This document shows, one piece after another, positions 1-12,439 of a stretch of 64,000 nt of DNA (position 1 is the first letter of the stretch; the number at the start of each line of letters is the position of its first letter). Both the position numbers and the translations under genes were made by a program. Under the pieces are notes generated by a model. It ran no database searches, was not told the origin of the DNA, and saw only the letters and a program-made list of their open reading frames with translations. Source of the DNA: Marinobacter profundi (GTDB taxonomy: Bacteria; Pseudomonadota; Gammaproteobacteria; Pseudomonadales; Oleiphilaceae); the NCBI RefSeq assembly GCF_002744715.1, contig NZ_KZ319370.1:124001-188000 (forward strand), given 5' to 3'.

Positions 1-2662
<2,662 letters not shown>

Positions 2663-2692
2663 GCGGATCTCGCTGAACCGTCCACCCAACAG

Positions 2693-2722
2693 AAAAGGCG
2701 GCCATTAGGCCGCCTTTTTTAT
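2693..2722 (+). terminator. Rho-independent terminator of gyrB
   Basis: Perfect 11-bp stem (AAAAGGCGGCC / GGCCGCCTTTT) with an ATTA loop, ending in a run of T. It starts 31 nt after the gyrB stop. Confidence 0.95.
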
Positions 2723-2797
2723 TTATAAATCAATAAGTTGATTTAGATGATTCCGGGGTGCCCGGCCTCAGGCTCCATTCGCCCCGGAACGCGAGCA

Positions 2798-3562
2798 TTA
2801 CTTGCTACCGGAGGCCCGGTCCGAAGGCTTGCTGGCTTCGTGTTCGTGAACCAGGTGGGCAGCCATCACGTCCTCAAGGCGGTAGCCGGTCAGCCGGCTG
2901 ATGGTGCGCCACAGGTACCAGAAAATCGCGATCATCATCACCATCGAGGGAATGGCGATCATCGGGTAGCTCACCAGGGTCATCCGCCCCAGTTCCTCAT
3001 TGAAGGCCTGGGTGCCCGAGGGGCTCACCACGATCCATTTCGCGAGCACGTAGTTCATGATTGAGGAAAACAGGAAGGTCGCGGCAAAAAAGTAGCTGGC
3101 ATTCAGCAGCCTGGCTTCAAACTCCGCGACACAGCCCTTGGCCTCCAGAGAGGCATGAATCTTGTCCACATTGAGTACGCTGGGGTTGTACAACAGGGTG
3201 CGTACCAGCGGGTAGCGGGTGCGGGTCGACAGCAGCACCGCCAGGCCGATCACTGCGGGCACTGCGGCCTCCTTGATGGCCAGCCAGCGGGCATCCAGTT
3301 CCATCAGCCCGATACCACCGGTGAGGCCGACACTGATGACCCCCAGCACTGCGATAAAGTTGTACTTGCGATAACGCACCAGCTCGAACATTCCCCAGCC
3401 CAGGGGAAACGCCAGGCCGATCACCAGCGCCCAGGTATTACCGAGGAATTCGTCGCCACTCAGTTTCATCAGGATAACCGAGGGGATGACGATGCTCACC
3501 AGCAGGTCGATCCAGGGACGTGGCTTGTGGGTGGGCGTCTGTGCTTGCTGCGGGTTGGTCAT
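2798..3562 (-). CDS. VC0807-family integral membrane protein
   Basis: A 254-residue polytopic inner membrane protein. Hydrophobic stretches include WIDLLVSIVIPSVILMKL, the AVLGVISVGLTGGIGL segment and the final PMIAIPSMVMMIAIFWYLW helix. The pattern resembles the VC0807 family, whose function is not established. The frame stays open upstream to 3688, but that extension is basic, lacks hydrophobicity and does not look like protein, so the ATG at 3562 (MTNPQQAQ) was chosen. It is convergent with gyrB and stands alone. The family name rests on remembered resemblance only. Confidence 0.75.
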   Translation of the reverse strand: MTNPQQAQTPTHKPRPWIDLLVSIVIPSVILMKLSGDEFLGNTWALVIGLAFPLGWGMFELVRYRKYNFIAVLGVISVGLTGGIGLMELDARWLAIKEAAVPAVIGLAVLLSTRTRYPLVRTLLYNPSVLNVDKIHASLEAKGCVAEFEARLLNASYFFAATFLFSSIMNYVLAKWIVVSPSGTQAFNEELGRMTLVSYPMIAIPSMVMMIAIFWYLWRTISRLTGYRLEDVMAAHLVHEHEASKPSDRASGSK

Positions 3563-3845
3563 TGGCTTGCCTGAAGTCGTGTAGTCAGCCCGGGCTGGCC
3601 GGACGCGGATACTGTTGGCAGTATACGATGAATAGGTGCCGAATCGAAGGTTCCGTCGTCCCATGCTCCGCCCCGGGGGGAACGGCAATCAGCGACCCAC
3701 GGCTGACCGGGATTTGCTCAGAAATGCCGGAATGTTGAGTTGACCCAGGGAACAGGGTGACCAGCAGGTACTGTGAGGACCAGGGAGTGTAAATGAACAG
3801 GGAAAATAGACGAACAGGAAGTATCGGGAAATAACAGCGGGAAAA

Positions 3846-3922
<77 letters not shown>

Positions 3923-3957
3923 AATCACGGCACGAATTATACGGATTCCGCGCCCAT

Positions 3958-4509
3958 TTACCAGCCCCCTGGCAATAAAATCCTGTCAGCAAAGCTACTA
4001 AGGTTATCGAATACCCGAACACCCGGCAGTGGCCGTTCGTTCAGGTGCTGTTCGGTCTCGGGACCGTTGCCGGTACGCACCAGAACCGCCTGACAGCCGG
4101 CCGCGAGGGCAGCTTCCAGATCCTTGCGACTGTCACCCACCATGATCGCGCCGTGCAATGAAGGCAGGTGGTAGTGGTCACGGATCTGTTCCAGCAACCC
4201 GGTCATCGGCTTGCGGCAGTCGCAGCCCTCATCCGGGTGGTGGGGGCAGAACGTGATGATGTCGATACAGCCGCCCTGCTGTTCCACCAGCGCTTCCAGC
4301 TTGTCGTGCATGGCGTCCAGTTCATCGGTACCGTAGTAGCCCCGGGCGATACCGGACTGGTTGGTGGCGATGGCGATACGGTGCCCGGCGTTACATAGCC
4401 GGGCAATGGCGTCGATGCTGCCCGGGAGCGGAATCCAGTCATCAGCGCAGCAGATGTAACTGCCATCGTACTCGTTGATGACCCCGTCGCGGTCAAGAAT
4501 GATCAGCAT
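3958..4509 (-). CDS. gmhB: D-glycero-beta-D-manno-heptose-1,7-bisphosphate 7-phosphatase
   Basis: Haloacid-dehalogenase-type phosphatase of 183 residues. It removes the 7-phosphate from heptose bisphosphate on the route to ADP-heptose for the LPS inner core. The N-terminal catalytic motif is DRDGVINEY, with the nucleophile and general acid as its two Asp residues. The zinc loop [14 protein letters not shown] is diagnostic for GmhB. The C-terminal acidic motif is [11 protein letters not shown]. It starts 21 nt after the glyS stop on the same strand, as in Pseudomonas, so it is probably the last gene of a glyQ-glyS-gmhB unit. Confidence 0.93.
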   Translation of the reverse strand: MLIILDRDGVINEYDGSYICCADDWIPLPGSIDAIARLCNAGHRIAIATNQSGIARGYYGTDELDAMHDKLEALVEQQGGCIDIITFCPHHPDEGCDCRKPMTGLLEQIRDHYHLPSLHGAIMVGDSRKDLEAALAAGCQAVLVRTGNGPETEQHLNERPLPGVRVFDNLSSFADRILLPGGW

Positions 4510-4530
4510 CGGACGCCCGCCCGCAACCGA

Positions 4531-6612
4531 TCAGCCCGAGGTTGGCAGGAGCGAAATGTCTGCCACTCTCAGGAACAGGTTGCGCAGCTGGTTCAGCAGT
4601 GCCAGACGATTGTTGCGGACGGCCTCGTCTTCGGCCATGACCATGACCTCGTCGAAGAAGCGATCCACCGGCTCTCGCAGATGGGCCAGCGAGCTCAGTG
4701 CCGCCCGGTAGTCGCCTTGCTCGAACAAGGGCAGTACCGTCCGGGCCTGCTCTTCCACCGTTGCGGCCAGCGTCTGTTCCGCCTTGTCCTGCAACAGGGC
4801 GGAATTGACGGCCTCGCCGACCTGCTCGCCACCCTGCTTGGTGAGGATGTTGGAGACGCGCTTGTTGGCACTGGCCAGCGCCTGTGCTTCCGGCAACTGA
4901 CGGAAGGCTTCAACCGCCTTTACCCGGCGGTCGAAGTCCAGCGGCCGGGTTGGCCGGCGGGCGTGCACAGCCAGGTAGACTTCAGCTCCGATACCCTGTT
5001 CGTCGTAGTGGGCACGGAAGCGCTCCAGCATGTAATCGACCACCGTACTCGCGGTGTCCGGTTCGCTCAGCTGACTGAAGTTTTGCTCTGCCCATTCGCA
5101 GCAGGTCTGCAGGTCCAGCGGCAACTCACGCTCGATGATGATCCGCAGGACCCCGAGGGAGGCGCGGCGCAGGCCGAACGGATCCCGGGTCCCGGTCGGT
5201 GGCTGGCCGATGCCGAACAGACCCACCAGCGAGTCGAGCCGATCGGCAATCGCTACCGCGCACCCGGTCAGGGTGGTGGGCAGGTCATCACCGGCAAAGC
5301 GTGGCATGTACTGTTCGTTCAGGGCCTTGGCCACGTCATCGGCCTCGCCGTCATTATGGGCGTAGTACTGGCCCATGATGCCCTGCAGGTCGGTGAATTC
5401 CAGCACCATTTCGGTAACCAGGTCGGTCTTCGCCAACATGGCGGCACGTTCCGCCTGTGCCGGGTCGGAACCGATGGCGTTGGCAATCTTCCCGGCCAGC
5501 GCGGCAACCCGCACCGACTTGTCGTGGATGCTGCCGAGTTTCTCCTGGAACACGATCGGCTTGAGGGCGTCGATGCGGTCTTCCAGGCGGGTCTTGCGGT
5601 CGGTTTCGTAGAAGAACGCCGCGTCCGACAGCCGTGGCCGGATCACCTTCTCGTTACCGGCGACCACCTGGGCCGGGTCCTTGCTTTCAAGGTTGGCTAC
5701 GGTAATGAACAGTGGCAGCATGCGGCCGTCCTGGTTCACCACGTGGAAATACTTCTGGTGCTCTTTCATCGACGAAATCAGCGCCTCGGCGGGCACTTCG
5801 AGGAAGCGTTCCTCAAACCGCCCCAGCAGCGGCACCGGCCACTCGTTCAGAGCGGTCACCTCGTCCAGCAGGTCTTCGTCGATCACTGCCCTGCCCTGGC
5901 CTTGCTGTTCGGCAATGGCCGCAACACCGGCGCGGATCAGTTCGCGGCGCTCGGCAAAGTCGGCAATGACGTGGCCTTCGTTCTTCAGCACCACCTCGTA
6001 GTCGTTCGGGGTCGGCACAATCAGCGCTTTCGGGCAATGGAAACGGTGGCCACGGGTGGTGTTACCCGGCGTCAGGCCCATGATCGGCGCCTCAATCACA
6101 GCATTGCCGTAGAGCATGATGACCCAGTGGACCGGCCGGACAAACTCGGTGCGGTAAGCTCCCCAGCGCATGCGCTTGGGAATCGGCAGCGCCGCCAGGG
6201 ATTGCTCCACCAGTTCCGGCATCAGTTCGACGGTCGGCTTGCCCTTCTCCACCGTGCGGTAGACCACCCAGGCACCCTTGTCGGTTTCCAGGGTGTCGAG
6301 CTGATCCGGAGTGACCCCGAGGGAGGTGGCGAAGCCGGTCAGGGCTCGGGTCGGGTTGCCGGCGTCGTCAAAGGCGGCCTTCACTGCAGGTCCGCGTTTT
6401 TCAACCGGCTTGTCGGGCTGGGCATCGCTGAGGTTACGGATCCGCACCGCCAGCCGGCGGGGGGCGGCGAACGCCTCCACAGCACCATAACCGATGCCTG
6501 CCTCTTCCAGGCCTCTGACAATGCCCTGGGTGAAGGCATCGGATAGCGGCCGGAGGGCCTTGGGAGGCAGCTCTTCAGTGCCCAGTTCGACGAGAAAATC
6601 CTGTGTTGCCAT
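4531..6612 (-). CDS. glyS: Glycyl-tRNA synthetase beta subunit
   Basis: Beta chain of the bacterial alpha2-beta2 glycyl-tRNA synthetase, needed for tRNA-Gly recognition and full activity. The 693-residue length is normal (about 690). The N-terminus ATQDFLVELGTEELPPKAL is the family signature, followed by the middle region with WVIMLYG and GHRFH. The C-terminal part carries the anticodon-binding-like domain with FFDEVMVMAEDEAVRNNRL. It begins 2 nt after the glyQ stop, so the two genes are cotranscribed and probably translationally coupled. Confidence 0.97.
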   Translation of the reverse strand: MATQDFLVELGTEELPPKALRPLSDAFTQGIVRGLEEAGIGYGAVEAFAAPRRLAVRIRNLSDAQPDKPVEKRGPAVKAAFDDAGNPTRALTGFATSLGVTPDQLDTLETDKGAWVVYRTVEKGKPTVELMPELVEQSLAALPIPKRMRWGAYRTEFVRPVHWVIMLYGNAVIEAPIMGLTPGNTTRGHRFHCPKALIVPTPNDYEVVLKNEGHVIADFAERRELIRAGVAAIAEQQGQGRAVIDEDLLDEVTALNEWPVPLLGRFEERFLEVPAEALISSMKEHQKYFHVVNQDGRMLPLFITVANLESKDPAQVVAGNEKVIRPRLSDAAFFYETDRKTRLEDRIDALKPIVFQEKLGSIHDKSVRVAALAGKIANAIGSDPAQAERAAMLAKTDLVTEMVLEFTDLQGIMGQYYAHNDGEADDVAKALNEQYMPRFAGDDLPTTLTGCAVAIADRLDSLVGLFGIGQPPTGTRDPFGLRRASLGVLRIIIERELPLDLQTCCEWAEQNFSQLSEPDTASTVVDYMLERFRAHYDEQGIGAEVYLAVHARRPTRPLDFDRRVKAVEAFRQLPEAQALASANKRVSNILTKQGGEQVGEAVNSALLQDKAEQTLAATVEEQARTVLPLFEQGDYRAALSSLAHLREPVDRFFDEVMVMAEDEAVRNNRLALLNQLRNLFLRVADISLLPTSG

Positions 6613-6614
6613 GA

Positions 6615-7640
6615 TTATGCGTTCCCCTGTTCCTGCTTGGCTTTCTTCGCCTTTTTGCCTTTACCCTTGCCATTGTCCTCGCCGTCGGTCGCGGTAGCGG
6701 CGATCACTTCCTGGCGCAGCGCGTCCGGCGCGAGCGGGAAGCCGAGTTTGCGGCGACTGTCGAAGTAGGCCTGGGCGACGGCGCGGGCCAGGGTGCGTAC
6801 CCGCAGGATGAAGCGCTGGCGCTCGGTCACCGAGATGGCGTGGCGGGCATCCAGCAGGTTGAAGGTATGGGAGGCTTTGAGGACCTGCTCGTAGGCCGGT
6901 AGTGCCAGGCCGGCCTCGATCAGGCGGGCACTTTCGCGTTCGTAGACGTCAAAGCTGTGGAACAGGAACTCGGTGTCGGCGTGCTCGAAGTTGTAGGTGG
7001 ACATCTCCACCTCCTGCTGGTGGAACACGTCGCCGTAGGTGACCACCCCGTCCGGGCCTTCGGTCCACACCAGGTCGTAGACGCTGTCGACGCCCTGCAG
7101 GTACATGGCAATCCGCTCCAGACCGTAAGTCAGCTCCCCGGTCACCGGGTAGCATTCCAGCCCGCCAACCTGCTGGAAGTAGGTAAACTGGGTGACTTCC
7201 ATGCCGTTCAGCCAGATTTCCCAGCCCAGCCCCCAGGCGCCGAGCGTGGGGGATTCCCAGTTGTCTTCCACAAAGCGGATGTCGTGTACCAGCGGGTCCA
7301 GGCCCAGCGCACGCAGGGAATCCAGATACAGCTCCTGGATATTGTCCGGGGACGGTTTCAGTACCACCTGGAACTGGTAATAGTGCTGCAGGCGGTTGGG
7401 ATTCTCGCCGTACCGGCCGTCGGTCGGCCGACGGCTGGGTTGTACATAGGCAGCATTCCAGGTTTCCGGACCGATTGCCCGCAGGAAAGTGGCGGGGTGG
7501 AAGGTACCGGCGCCCACTTCCATGTCCAGGGGCTGGAGTACCACGCAGCCGTGCTGCGCCCAGAAATTCTGCAGAGCCAGAATCAGACCCTGGAAGGTCT
7601 TAATGTCCGGCGCGGAGTTGTTGGTTGCCTTGTCTGTCAC
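6615..7640 (-). CDS. glyQ: Glycyl-tRNA synthetase alpha subunit
   Basis: Catalytic class II subunit of glycyl-tRNA synthetase. Family motifs are [18 protein letters not shown], the [20 protein letters not shown] segment, and [21 protein letters not shown]. The frame is open to 7715, but homology begins at GTG 7640 (VTDKATNN). An in-frame upstream extension would run through the promoter, so the GTG start was chosen. The product is 341 residues, about 25-35 more than common homologues, because of a Lys-rich C-terminal tail with [14 protein letters not shown]. The tail could help tRNA binding, which is inference. Confidence 0.95.
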   Translation of the reverse strand: MTDKATNNSAPDIKTFQGLILALQNFWAQHGCVVLQPLDMEVGAGTFHPATFLRAIGPETWNAAYVQPSRRPTDGRYGENPNRLQHYYQFQVVLKPSPDNIQELYLDSLRALGLDPLVHDIRFVEDNWESPTLGAWGLGWEIWLNGMEVTQFTYFQQVGGLECYPVTGELTYGLERIAMYLQGVDSVYDLVWTEGPDGVVTYGDVFHQQEVEMSTYNFEHADTEFLFHSFDVYERESARLIEAGLALPAYEQVLKASHTFNLLDARHAISVTERQRFILRVRTLARAVAQAYFDSRRKLGFPLAPDALRQEVIAATATDGEDNGKGKGKKAKKAKQEQGNA

Positions 7641-7713
7641 GACGTTTGCCTGCTGGTCAGTCTGTGTGTGGCGCCCCACCGGCGGCGGGGCACTCCGGAA
7701 ATTTAAAACGCGC

Positions 7714-7719
7714 ATTATA
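7714..7719 (-). promoter_or_regulatory. -10 box of the glyQ promoter
   Basis: A perfect TATAAT on the minus strand, about 74 nt before the glyQ GTG. The only weak -35 candidate is TTAGAA 18 bp upstream. Transcription would start near 7707, giving a leader of about 67 nt. Confidence 0.6.
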
Positions 7720-7721
7720 CG

Positions 7722-7754
7722 CCGGCCGGCGCTGTATTTCTAAGTGCCGGCCGG
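7722..7754. terminator. Inverted repeat between trkA end and glyQ promoter
   Basis: Perfect 9-bp inverted repeat (CCGGCCGGC at 7722-7730, GCCGGCCGG at 7746-7754) around a 15-nt AT-rich loop, 24 nt after the trkA stop. It lacks a T-run, so termination of the trkA unit is only probable. It overlaps the -35 and spacer zone of glyQ and could also act as an operator. Confidence 0.5.
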
Positions 7755-7777
7755 AAGGTTGTCTGGTCCTGGGTCAA

Positions 7778-9181
7778 TCAGAAGAAGGTCAGCCCCACCT
7801 GGAACAGCTTTTCGACCTCCCGGATGCGGGATTTGTCGACCAGGAACAGGATTACGTGATCGTCCGGCTGTACCCGCAGGTGATCATGGGCGATCAGCAC
7901 TTCGTTGTGACGGACGATTGCCCCGATGGTGGTGCCCGACGGCAGGTTGATTTCATCCAGCCGTTTGCCAACCACTTTTGATGACCGGTGGTCGCCGTGA
8001 GCGATGGCTTCAATAGCCTCTGCCGCGCCCCTGCGTAGTGAGTGAACATTCACTACGTCGCCGCGACGGACGTGGGTAAGGAGACTGCCAATGGTGGTCT
8101 GTTCGGGGGAAATGGCCACATCGATGTCGCCGCCCTGGATCAGGTCCACGTAATCGGGGCTGTTGATCAGGGTCAGAACCTTGCGGGCGCCAAGCCGTTT
8201 CGCCAGCAGCGAGGCCATGATATTGGCTTCGTCATCATTGGTTACGGCACAGAACACGTCGGTGTTCTCGATGTTCTCTTCCAGCAGAATGTCCTTGTTG
8301 GCGGCATTGCCTTCCAGCACCACGGTTTTCTTCAGGTTTTCCGACAGCATCACGCAGCGTTCGTGATCGCGCTCCAGTACCTTGACCTGATACCGGTTCT
8401 CCAGGGAGTTGGCCAGCCGGTAGCCAATGTTGCCGCCCCCGCAGATAAAGATGCGCTTGTAGGGCTTTGCCAGCGGCTGCAGTTCACTCATCACCGAGCG
8501 GGTATGATCTGCCGCAGCGATGAAGAACACTTCGTCACCATCCTCAATCACCGTATCGCCCTGGGGCATGATGGCCCGGTCCTTCCTGAAGATGGCGGCA
8601 ACCCGGGTATCAATCTTCGGCATGTGGCTGCGCAGGTAGGCCAGCTCGCGGCCAACCAGCGGTCCGCCCCGGGTGGCGCGGAGGGCCACCAGGCGCACCA
8701 GGCCGTTGGAAAATTCCAGGATCTGCAGGGCGCCGGGAAACTCGATCAGCCGGGTAATGTGCTGGGTAACCAAGTGTTCCGGGCTGATCAGGACGTCGAT
8801 GGGAAAGCCCCGCAGGCTGTCGAGATCCTTTTCCTTGTCCCTCTGGTAAAACAGTTCCGACTTTGCCAGGTAGGCATTGGCCCGCACCCGGCAGATCGTG
8901 GTCGGTGTCTTGTGCAGCAACTTGGTGACCTGGCAGGCCACCATATTGGTTTCGTCGCTGTTGGTCACCGCAATCAGCATGTCAGCGTCTTCCGCGCCGG
9001 CCTGCCGCAGCACCGTCGGGTAGGAGGCCTTGCCGTGGACCGTGCGGATGTCCAGGCGGTCCTGCAATTCCCGCAGGCGGGCGCTGTCACTGTCGATAAC
9101 GGTGATGTCGTTGGCTTCGTTGGCCAGGTTCTCCGCCAGGGTACCGCCGACCTGGCCGGCGCCGAGAATGAGGATCTTCAT
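7778..9181 (-). CDS. trkA: Trk system potassium uptake protein TrkA
   Basis: Cytoplasmic NAD(H)-binding regulator that docks on TrkH/TrkG potassium channels. The 467-residue protein has two tandem RCK modules, each a Rossmann fold ([19 protein letters not shown] at the start; [17 protein letters not shown] near residue 240) followed by a TrkA-C domain. It overlaps the rsmB stop by 4 nt (ATGA), so it is translationally coupled. The order trkA-rsmB-fmt-def is the same as in Pseudomonas. No trkH is visible in the window. Confidence 0.96.
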   Translation of the reverse strand: MKILILGAGQVGGTLAENLANEANDITVIDSDSARLRELQDRLDIRTVHGKASYPTVLRQAGAEDADMLIAVTNSDETNMVACQVTKLLHKTPTTICRVRANAYLAKSELFYQRDKEKDLDSLRGFPIDVLISPEHLVTQHITRLIEFPGALQILEFSNGLVRLVALRATRGGPLVGRELAYLRSHMPKIDTRVAAIFRKDRAIMPQGDTVIEDGDEVFFIAAADHTRSVMSELQPLAKPYKRIFICGGGNIGYRLANSLENRYQVKVLERDHERCVMLSENLKKTVVLEGNAANKDILLEENIENTDVFCAVTNDDEANIMASLLAKRLGARKVLTLINSPDYVDLIQGGDIDVAISPEQTTIGSLLTHVRRGDVVNVHSLRRGAAEAIEAIAHGDHRSSKVVGKRLDEINLPSGTTIGAIVRHNEVLIAHDHLRVQPDDHVILFLVDKSRIREVEKLFQVGLTFF

Positions 9182-10479
9182 GAGTGGTCTTTCTCCAGCA
9201 CGGCATAGAAGAACCCGTCATGGCTGACCGGGTCCGGTAACAGCTGTCGTCCTGCACCCATATCCCTGCCCCAGGGAACCTCGGGGCTGACCAGGACGGC
9301 ACCGGTTTGCTGTTTGAGGAACCGTTGGATTATACGGTGATTCTCTTGGGGGAACACCGAGCAGGTCGCGTAAACCAGGCGCCCTCCCGGTTGCAGGATC
9401 CGCCACATCGCCGCCAGCAGGCCGAGCTGGATGGCCGCCAGTGGTACGATGTCCGATTCCCGCCGCAGCAGCTTGATGTCCGGATGGCGACGGATCACTC
9501 CGCTGGCACTACAGGGCACATCGAGCAGGATACGGTCGAACGGGGTGCCGTCCCACCACTGGTCGGTGGCTGCGGCATCCGCCTGTTTCAGCGTGGCGGT
9601 AAGATCCAGACGGTCAAGGTTCTCCCGGACCCGCGGCAGGCGGTCGGCAGATTCGTCGATGGCGACCACTTCCTGCAGGTCGTCGCAGGCCTCAAGGATG
9701 GCGCAGGTCTTGCCCCCGGGCGCTGCGCAGGCGTCCAGCACCCGTTGCCCCGGCGCCAGGTCGAGCAGCGTGGTGCACAACTGGGCGGCTTCGTCCTGCA
9801 CGCTGACGGCGCCGTCGGCAAACCATGGCAGCCGGTCCACCGGCAGCGGACTGGCGAGCTGGATTCCATGGGGCGCAAAGCGGGTCGCGGTGGCCTCGAT
9901 GCCGGCGTCCTGCAACTGGGCGAGGTAGTCATCGCGGCGGAAACGGCGGGCATTGACCCGCAGGGTCATCGGGGCCTGGGCGTTATTCGCCGCGAGGATT
10001 GCCTGCCAGTCATCTGGCCAGTTATGCCGCAGTTTTTCCACCATCCACGAGGGATGACTGAAGCGTGTCGGATCGTCGGCTGGCTCGGGCTGGCCTTCCC
10101 GCTCGGCCGCTCGCAGCACCCCGTTCACCAGTCCCGTCAGGTGCGGCTTGTCGAGTGCCCGGCAGGCCTCCACGGTTTCGTTGAGTACTGCGTAGCTGGG
10201 CTGCTCGCTGTAGCGTAACTGAAACAGCGCCACCAGCATCAACTGGTGGATGATGCGGTCGGGCTTGCGCAGGGGTTTGCTGAGCCGGTCGCGCAGCTCG
10301 GCGTCCAGCCGGTGGTACCAGCGACAACTGCCGTAACAGACTGCCTGCAACTGGGGGCGTTGCTCCGGCGCAACCTGGGTCAGCGCCGGCGGCAGACTCT
10401 GGGACAGCGACTGGCCGTTCTCGACCCCTTGCAGGACCCGGGCTGCGATTGCCCGCCATGGCTGGTTGCGTCCGTTCAT
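9178..10479 (-). CDS. rsmB: 16S rRNA m5C967 methyltransferase
   Basis: RsmB (Sun/Fmu) transfers a methyl group from SAM to C967 of 16S rRNA. The 433-residue protein has an N-terminal NusB-like RNA-binding domain (about 1-135) and a C-terminal Rossmann methyltransferase. Visible motifs are the SAM loop [33 protein letters not shown] with the release cysteine, and [15 protein letters not shown] with the catalytic cysteine. It starts directly after the fmt stop codon (no gap) and overlaps trkA. Confidence 0.96.
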   Translation of the reverse strand: MNGRNQPWRAIAARVLQGVENGQSLSQSLPPALTQVAPEQRPQLQAVCYGSCRWYHRLDAELRDRLSKPLRKPDRIIHQLMLVALFQLRYSEQPSYAVLNETVEACRALDKPHLTGLVNGVLRAAEREGQPEPADDPTRFSHPSWMVEKLRHNWPDDWQAILAANNAQAPMTLRVNARRFRRDDYLAQLQDAGIEATATRFAPHGIQLASPLPVDRLPWFADGAVSVQDEAAQLCTTLLDLAPGQRVLDACAAPGGKTCAILEACDDLQEVVAIDESADRLPRVRENLDRLDLTATLKQADAAATDQWWDGTPFDRILLDVPCSASGVIRRHPDIKLLRRESDIVPLAAIQLGLLAAMWRILQPGGRLVYATCSVFPQENHRIIQRFLKQQTGAVLVSPEVPWGRDMGAGRQLLPDPVSHDGFFYAVLEKDHS

Positions 10480-11415
10480 TCAGTGCAGCTCCTGGCCGGG
10501 CAGCAGCAACTCGCGACCGCCATTGATCAGGTCATTGACGGTCTGGGCCCGGCTGCCGGGCAGCTGGAGCCGGGTGATCCGCAGGATGCCCTGGCCGCAG
10601 GCAACGTCGATACCGTCCCGTTCCCGCCGTACCACGGTGCCTGCTGGCTGCTCAACGGTGCCGTCAACTGCCGTTGCTCCATGAATGCGGATGCGTTGGT
10701 CGCCAAGGTCGGTAAAAGTGCCGGGCCAGGGATTGAACGCGCGGACCAGGCGGTCGATGCTGGTGGCATCCAGTTGCCAGTTGATGTGGCCTTCTTCCTT
10801 GGACAGCTTGTGGGCGTAACAGGCCAAACCGTCGTCTTGCGGTACGGGCTGCAGTTTGCCCTCTTCCAGTTGATCAAGGGCGTCAACAATGGCGGCGCCG
10901 CCAAGGATGGCCAGCCGGTCGTGCAGACTGCCGCCGGTATCCCCGGTGGCAATGGGTGTGGCACGCTTAAGCAGCATGTCGCCGGTGTCCAGCCCCTGGT
11001 CCATCTGCATGATGGTGATCCCGGTCTCCTGGTCGCCGGCGGCGATGGCACGCTGGATGGGCGCGGCTCCACGCCAGCGTGGCAACAGCGAGGCGTGGAT
11101 GTTCAGGCAGCCAAAGCGGGGAATGTCCAGCACCGCCTGGGGCAGGATCAGGCCGTAAGCGGCAACAATCATGACATCGGCCTGCAGTGCCTGCAGCTCG
11201 TCCCGGGCTTCCGAGGTTTTCAGGGACTCGGGCTGGAACACCGGGATGCCGGCATCAAGGGCGACCTGTTTTACCGGGCTGGGCATCAGTTTGCGGCCGC
11301 GGCCGGCAGGCCGGTCAGGCTGGGTGTAGACGCCGACAATCTCGTGCCGGGTGTCCAGCAGGGCTTTCAGGGCGGTGGCGGCAAAATCCGGTGTTCCGGC
11401 AAAAACGAGTCGCAC
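10480..11415 (-). CDS. fmt: Methionyl-tRNA formyltransferase
   Basis: Formylates initiator Met-tRNA using 10-formyltetrahydrofolate. The GTG at 11415 (VRLVFAGTPDFAA) was chosen because Fmt proteins begin RLVFAGTP; the frame extends upstream to 11625 but that part is not family-like and crosses a terminator hairpin. Length is 311 residues, as expected. Motifs are GVYTQPDRPAGRGRK, the catalytic LNIHASLLPRWRGAAPIQ and DTGDMLL. An AGAGG ribosome binding site lies about 12 nt upstream. The def partner gene is immediately upstream. Confidence 0.95.
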   Translation of the reverse strand: MRLVFAGTPDFAATALKALLDTRHEIVGVYTQPDRPAGRGRKLMPSPVKQVALDAGIPVFQPESLKTSEARDELQALQADVMIVAAYGLILPQAVLDIPRFGCLNIHASLLPRWRGAAPIQRAIAAGDQETGITIMQMDQGLDTGDMLLKRATPIATGDTGGSLHDRLAILGGAAIVDALDQLEEGKLQPVPQDDGLACYAHKLSKEEGHINWQLDATSIDRLVRAFNPWPGTFTDLGDQRIRIHGATAVDGTVEQPAGTVVRRERDGIDVACGQGILRITRLQLPGSRAQTVNDLINGGRELLLPGQELH

Positions 11416-11445
11416 GGGTTGGTGGCCTCTGTTCCGTTCAATACG

Positions 11446-11469
11446 AAAAGACCGGGTGTTAACCCGGTC
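11446..11469 (-). terminator. Terminator-like hairpin between def and fmt
   Basis: On the minus strand GACCGGGT-TAAC-ACCCGGTC forms a perfect 8-bp stem followed by TTTTCG. It lies about 40 nt after the def stop and 31 nt before the fmt GTG, so it could end or attenuate transcription from the def promoter. Confidence 0.55.
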
Positions 11470-11507
11470 CGGAATGGGTGTCTGGCAGGTTCCTGCTCCG
11501 GCGGAGA

Positions 11508-12011
11508 TCAGGCGCTCTGTTTGTGGAGCTTCTCCAGCTTCTTGCGAATCCGGTTGCGCTTGAGGGCGCTCAGGTAATCCACAAACAGCTTGCCGTTGAG
11601 GTGATCCATCTCGTGCTGGATACACACCGCCAGCAGGCCCCGGGCCTCCAGCTCGAAGGGCTTGCCGTCGCGGTCCAGGGCGCGGATCATGCAGTGCTCG
11701 ATGCGCTCAACGTCCTCATAGAAGCCGGGTACCGACAGGCAGCCTTCCTGCATGGGCTCATAGTCGCCGTCGAGCACCTCGACCTGCGGGTTGATGAACA
11801 CCCGCGGCTCGCTCTTGTCCTCGGACAGGTCCATGACAATGATCTGCTTGTGTACGTTGACCTGGGTGGCGGCGAGGCCAATGCCGGGCGCATCGTACAT
11901 GGTCTCGAACATGTCGTCGATCAGGGTGCGGATGTCGTCCGTCACCTCAGCCACCGGTTTGGCGATGGTGCGGAGGCGGGGATCCGGGTATTCGAGAATT
12001 TCTAGTATCAT
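11508..12011 (-). CDS. def: Peptide deformylase
   Basis: Iron-dependent hydrolase that removes the N-formyl group from new proteins, undoing the step catalysed by Fmt encoded next to it. The 167-residue protein shows all three PDF motifs: [17 protein letters not shown] (metal-binding Cys) and [12 protein letters not shown] (metal-binding His pair and catalytic Glu). It is the first gene of the def-fmt-rsmB-trkA group, is divergent from the LysM gene, and has a perfect -10 box about 112 nt upstream. Confidence 0.97.
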   Translation of the reverse strand: MILEILEYPDPRLRTIAKPVAEVTDDIRTLIDDMFETMYDAPGIGLAATQVNVHKQIIVMDLSEDKSEPRVFINPQVEVLDGDYEPMQEGCLSVPGFYEDVERIEHCMIRALDRDGKPFELEARGLLAVCIQHEMDHLNGKLFVDYLSALKRNRIRKKLEKLHKQSA

Positions 12012-12439
12012 AACGTTCGGATTCTGTAGTCTGTGGCGTCGGCAACACGGTTAATAGACAGCCCGGCTCCGGGTCGGTTCCCAAAATGCGACAGCGGTCT
12101 GCGCACGGCGGGTCATCGGAACATTATAGTAGAACCTGACCGTAACCCTTGACCGTAACCCCGGTGGCTAACCCGCCGGGTGAATAATCTGGGCGACGGG
12201 ACCGGATTCAAGCGGATAGCCTTTATTGCCGGTATTATCCCTTAACTCGGTCATTGAGTACAAACTGATCAGTCCATAGCCTGAAACTACCGGTAACCGG
12301 GTAGAATTTACTGCAAGAACAAAAGATAACATCACAATTTGCGAGACATCTTCTATAGTAGAGTAACAAATAGCGCTATGCGGTCTGCATACCAAGAATA
12401 CCAATTACCGATTAAGGCACGCGATCAAGGACTTAGACA
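12012..12439. promoter_or_regulatory. Divergent intergenic region def / LysM gene
   Basis: This 428-nt region has no convincing gene; a 78-codon minus-strand frame at 12168-12404 lacks any family signal. On the minus strand a perfect TATAAT (plus 12123-12128) probably drives def. Just upstream of it, two adjacent 13-nt direct repeats (TGACCGTAACCCT at 12137-12149, TGACCGTAACCCC at 12150-12162, plus-strand reading) cover the -35 zone, as activator half-sites would. The AT-rich stretch 12300-12380 probably holds the LysM gene promoter, but no clear -35/-10 pair was found. Confidence 0.5.

Noticed and set aside
4681..6546. 621-codon open frame on the plus strand
   Set aside because: It is antisense to glyS and has no family features; GC-rich codon bias leaves the opposite frame open.
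12168..12404. 78-codon minus-strand frame between def and the LysM gene
   Set aside because: No ribosome binding site, no recognisable domain, and lower GC content than real genes around it.
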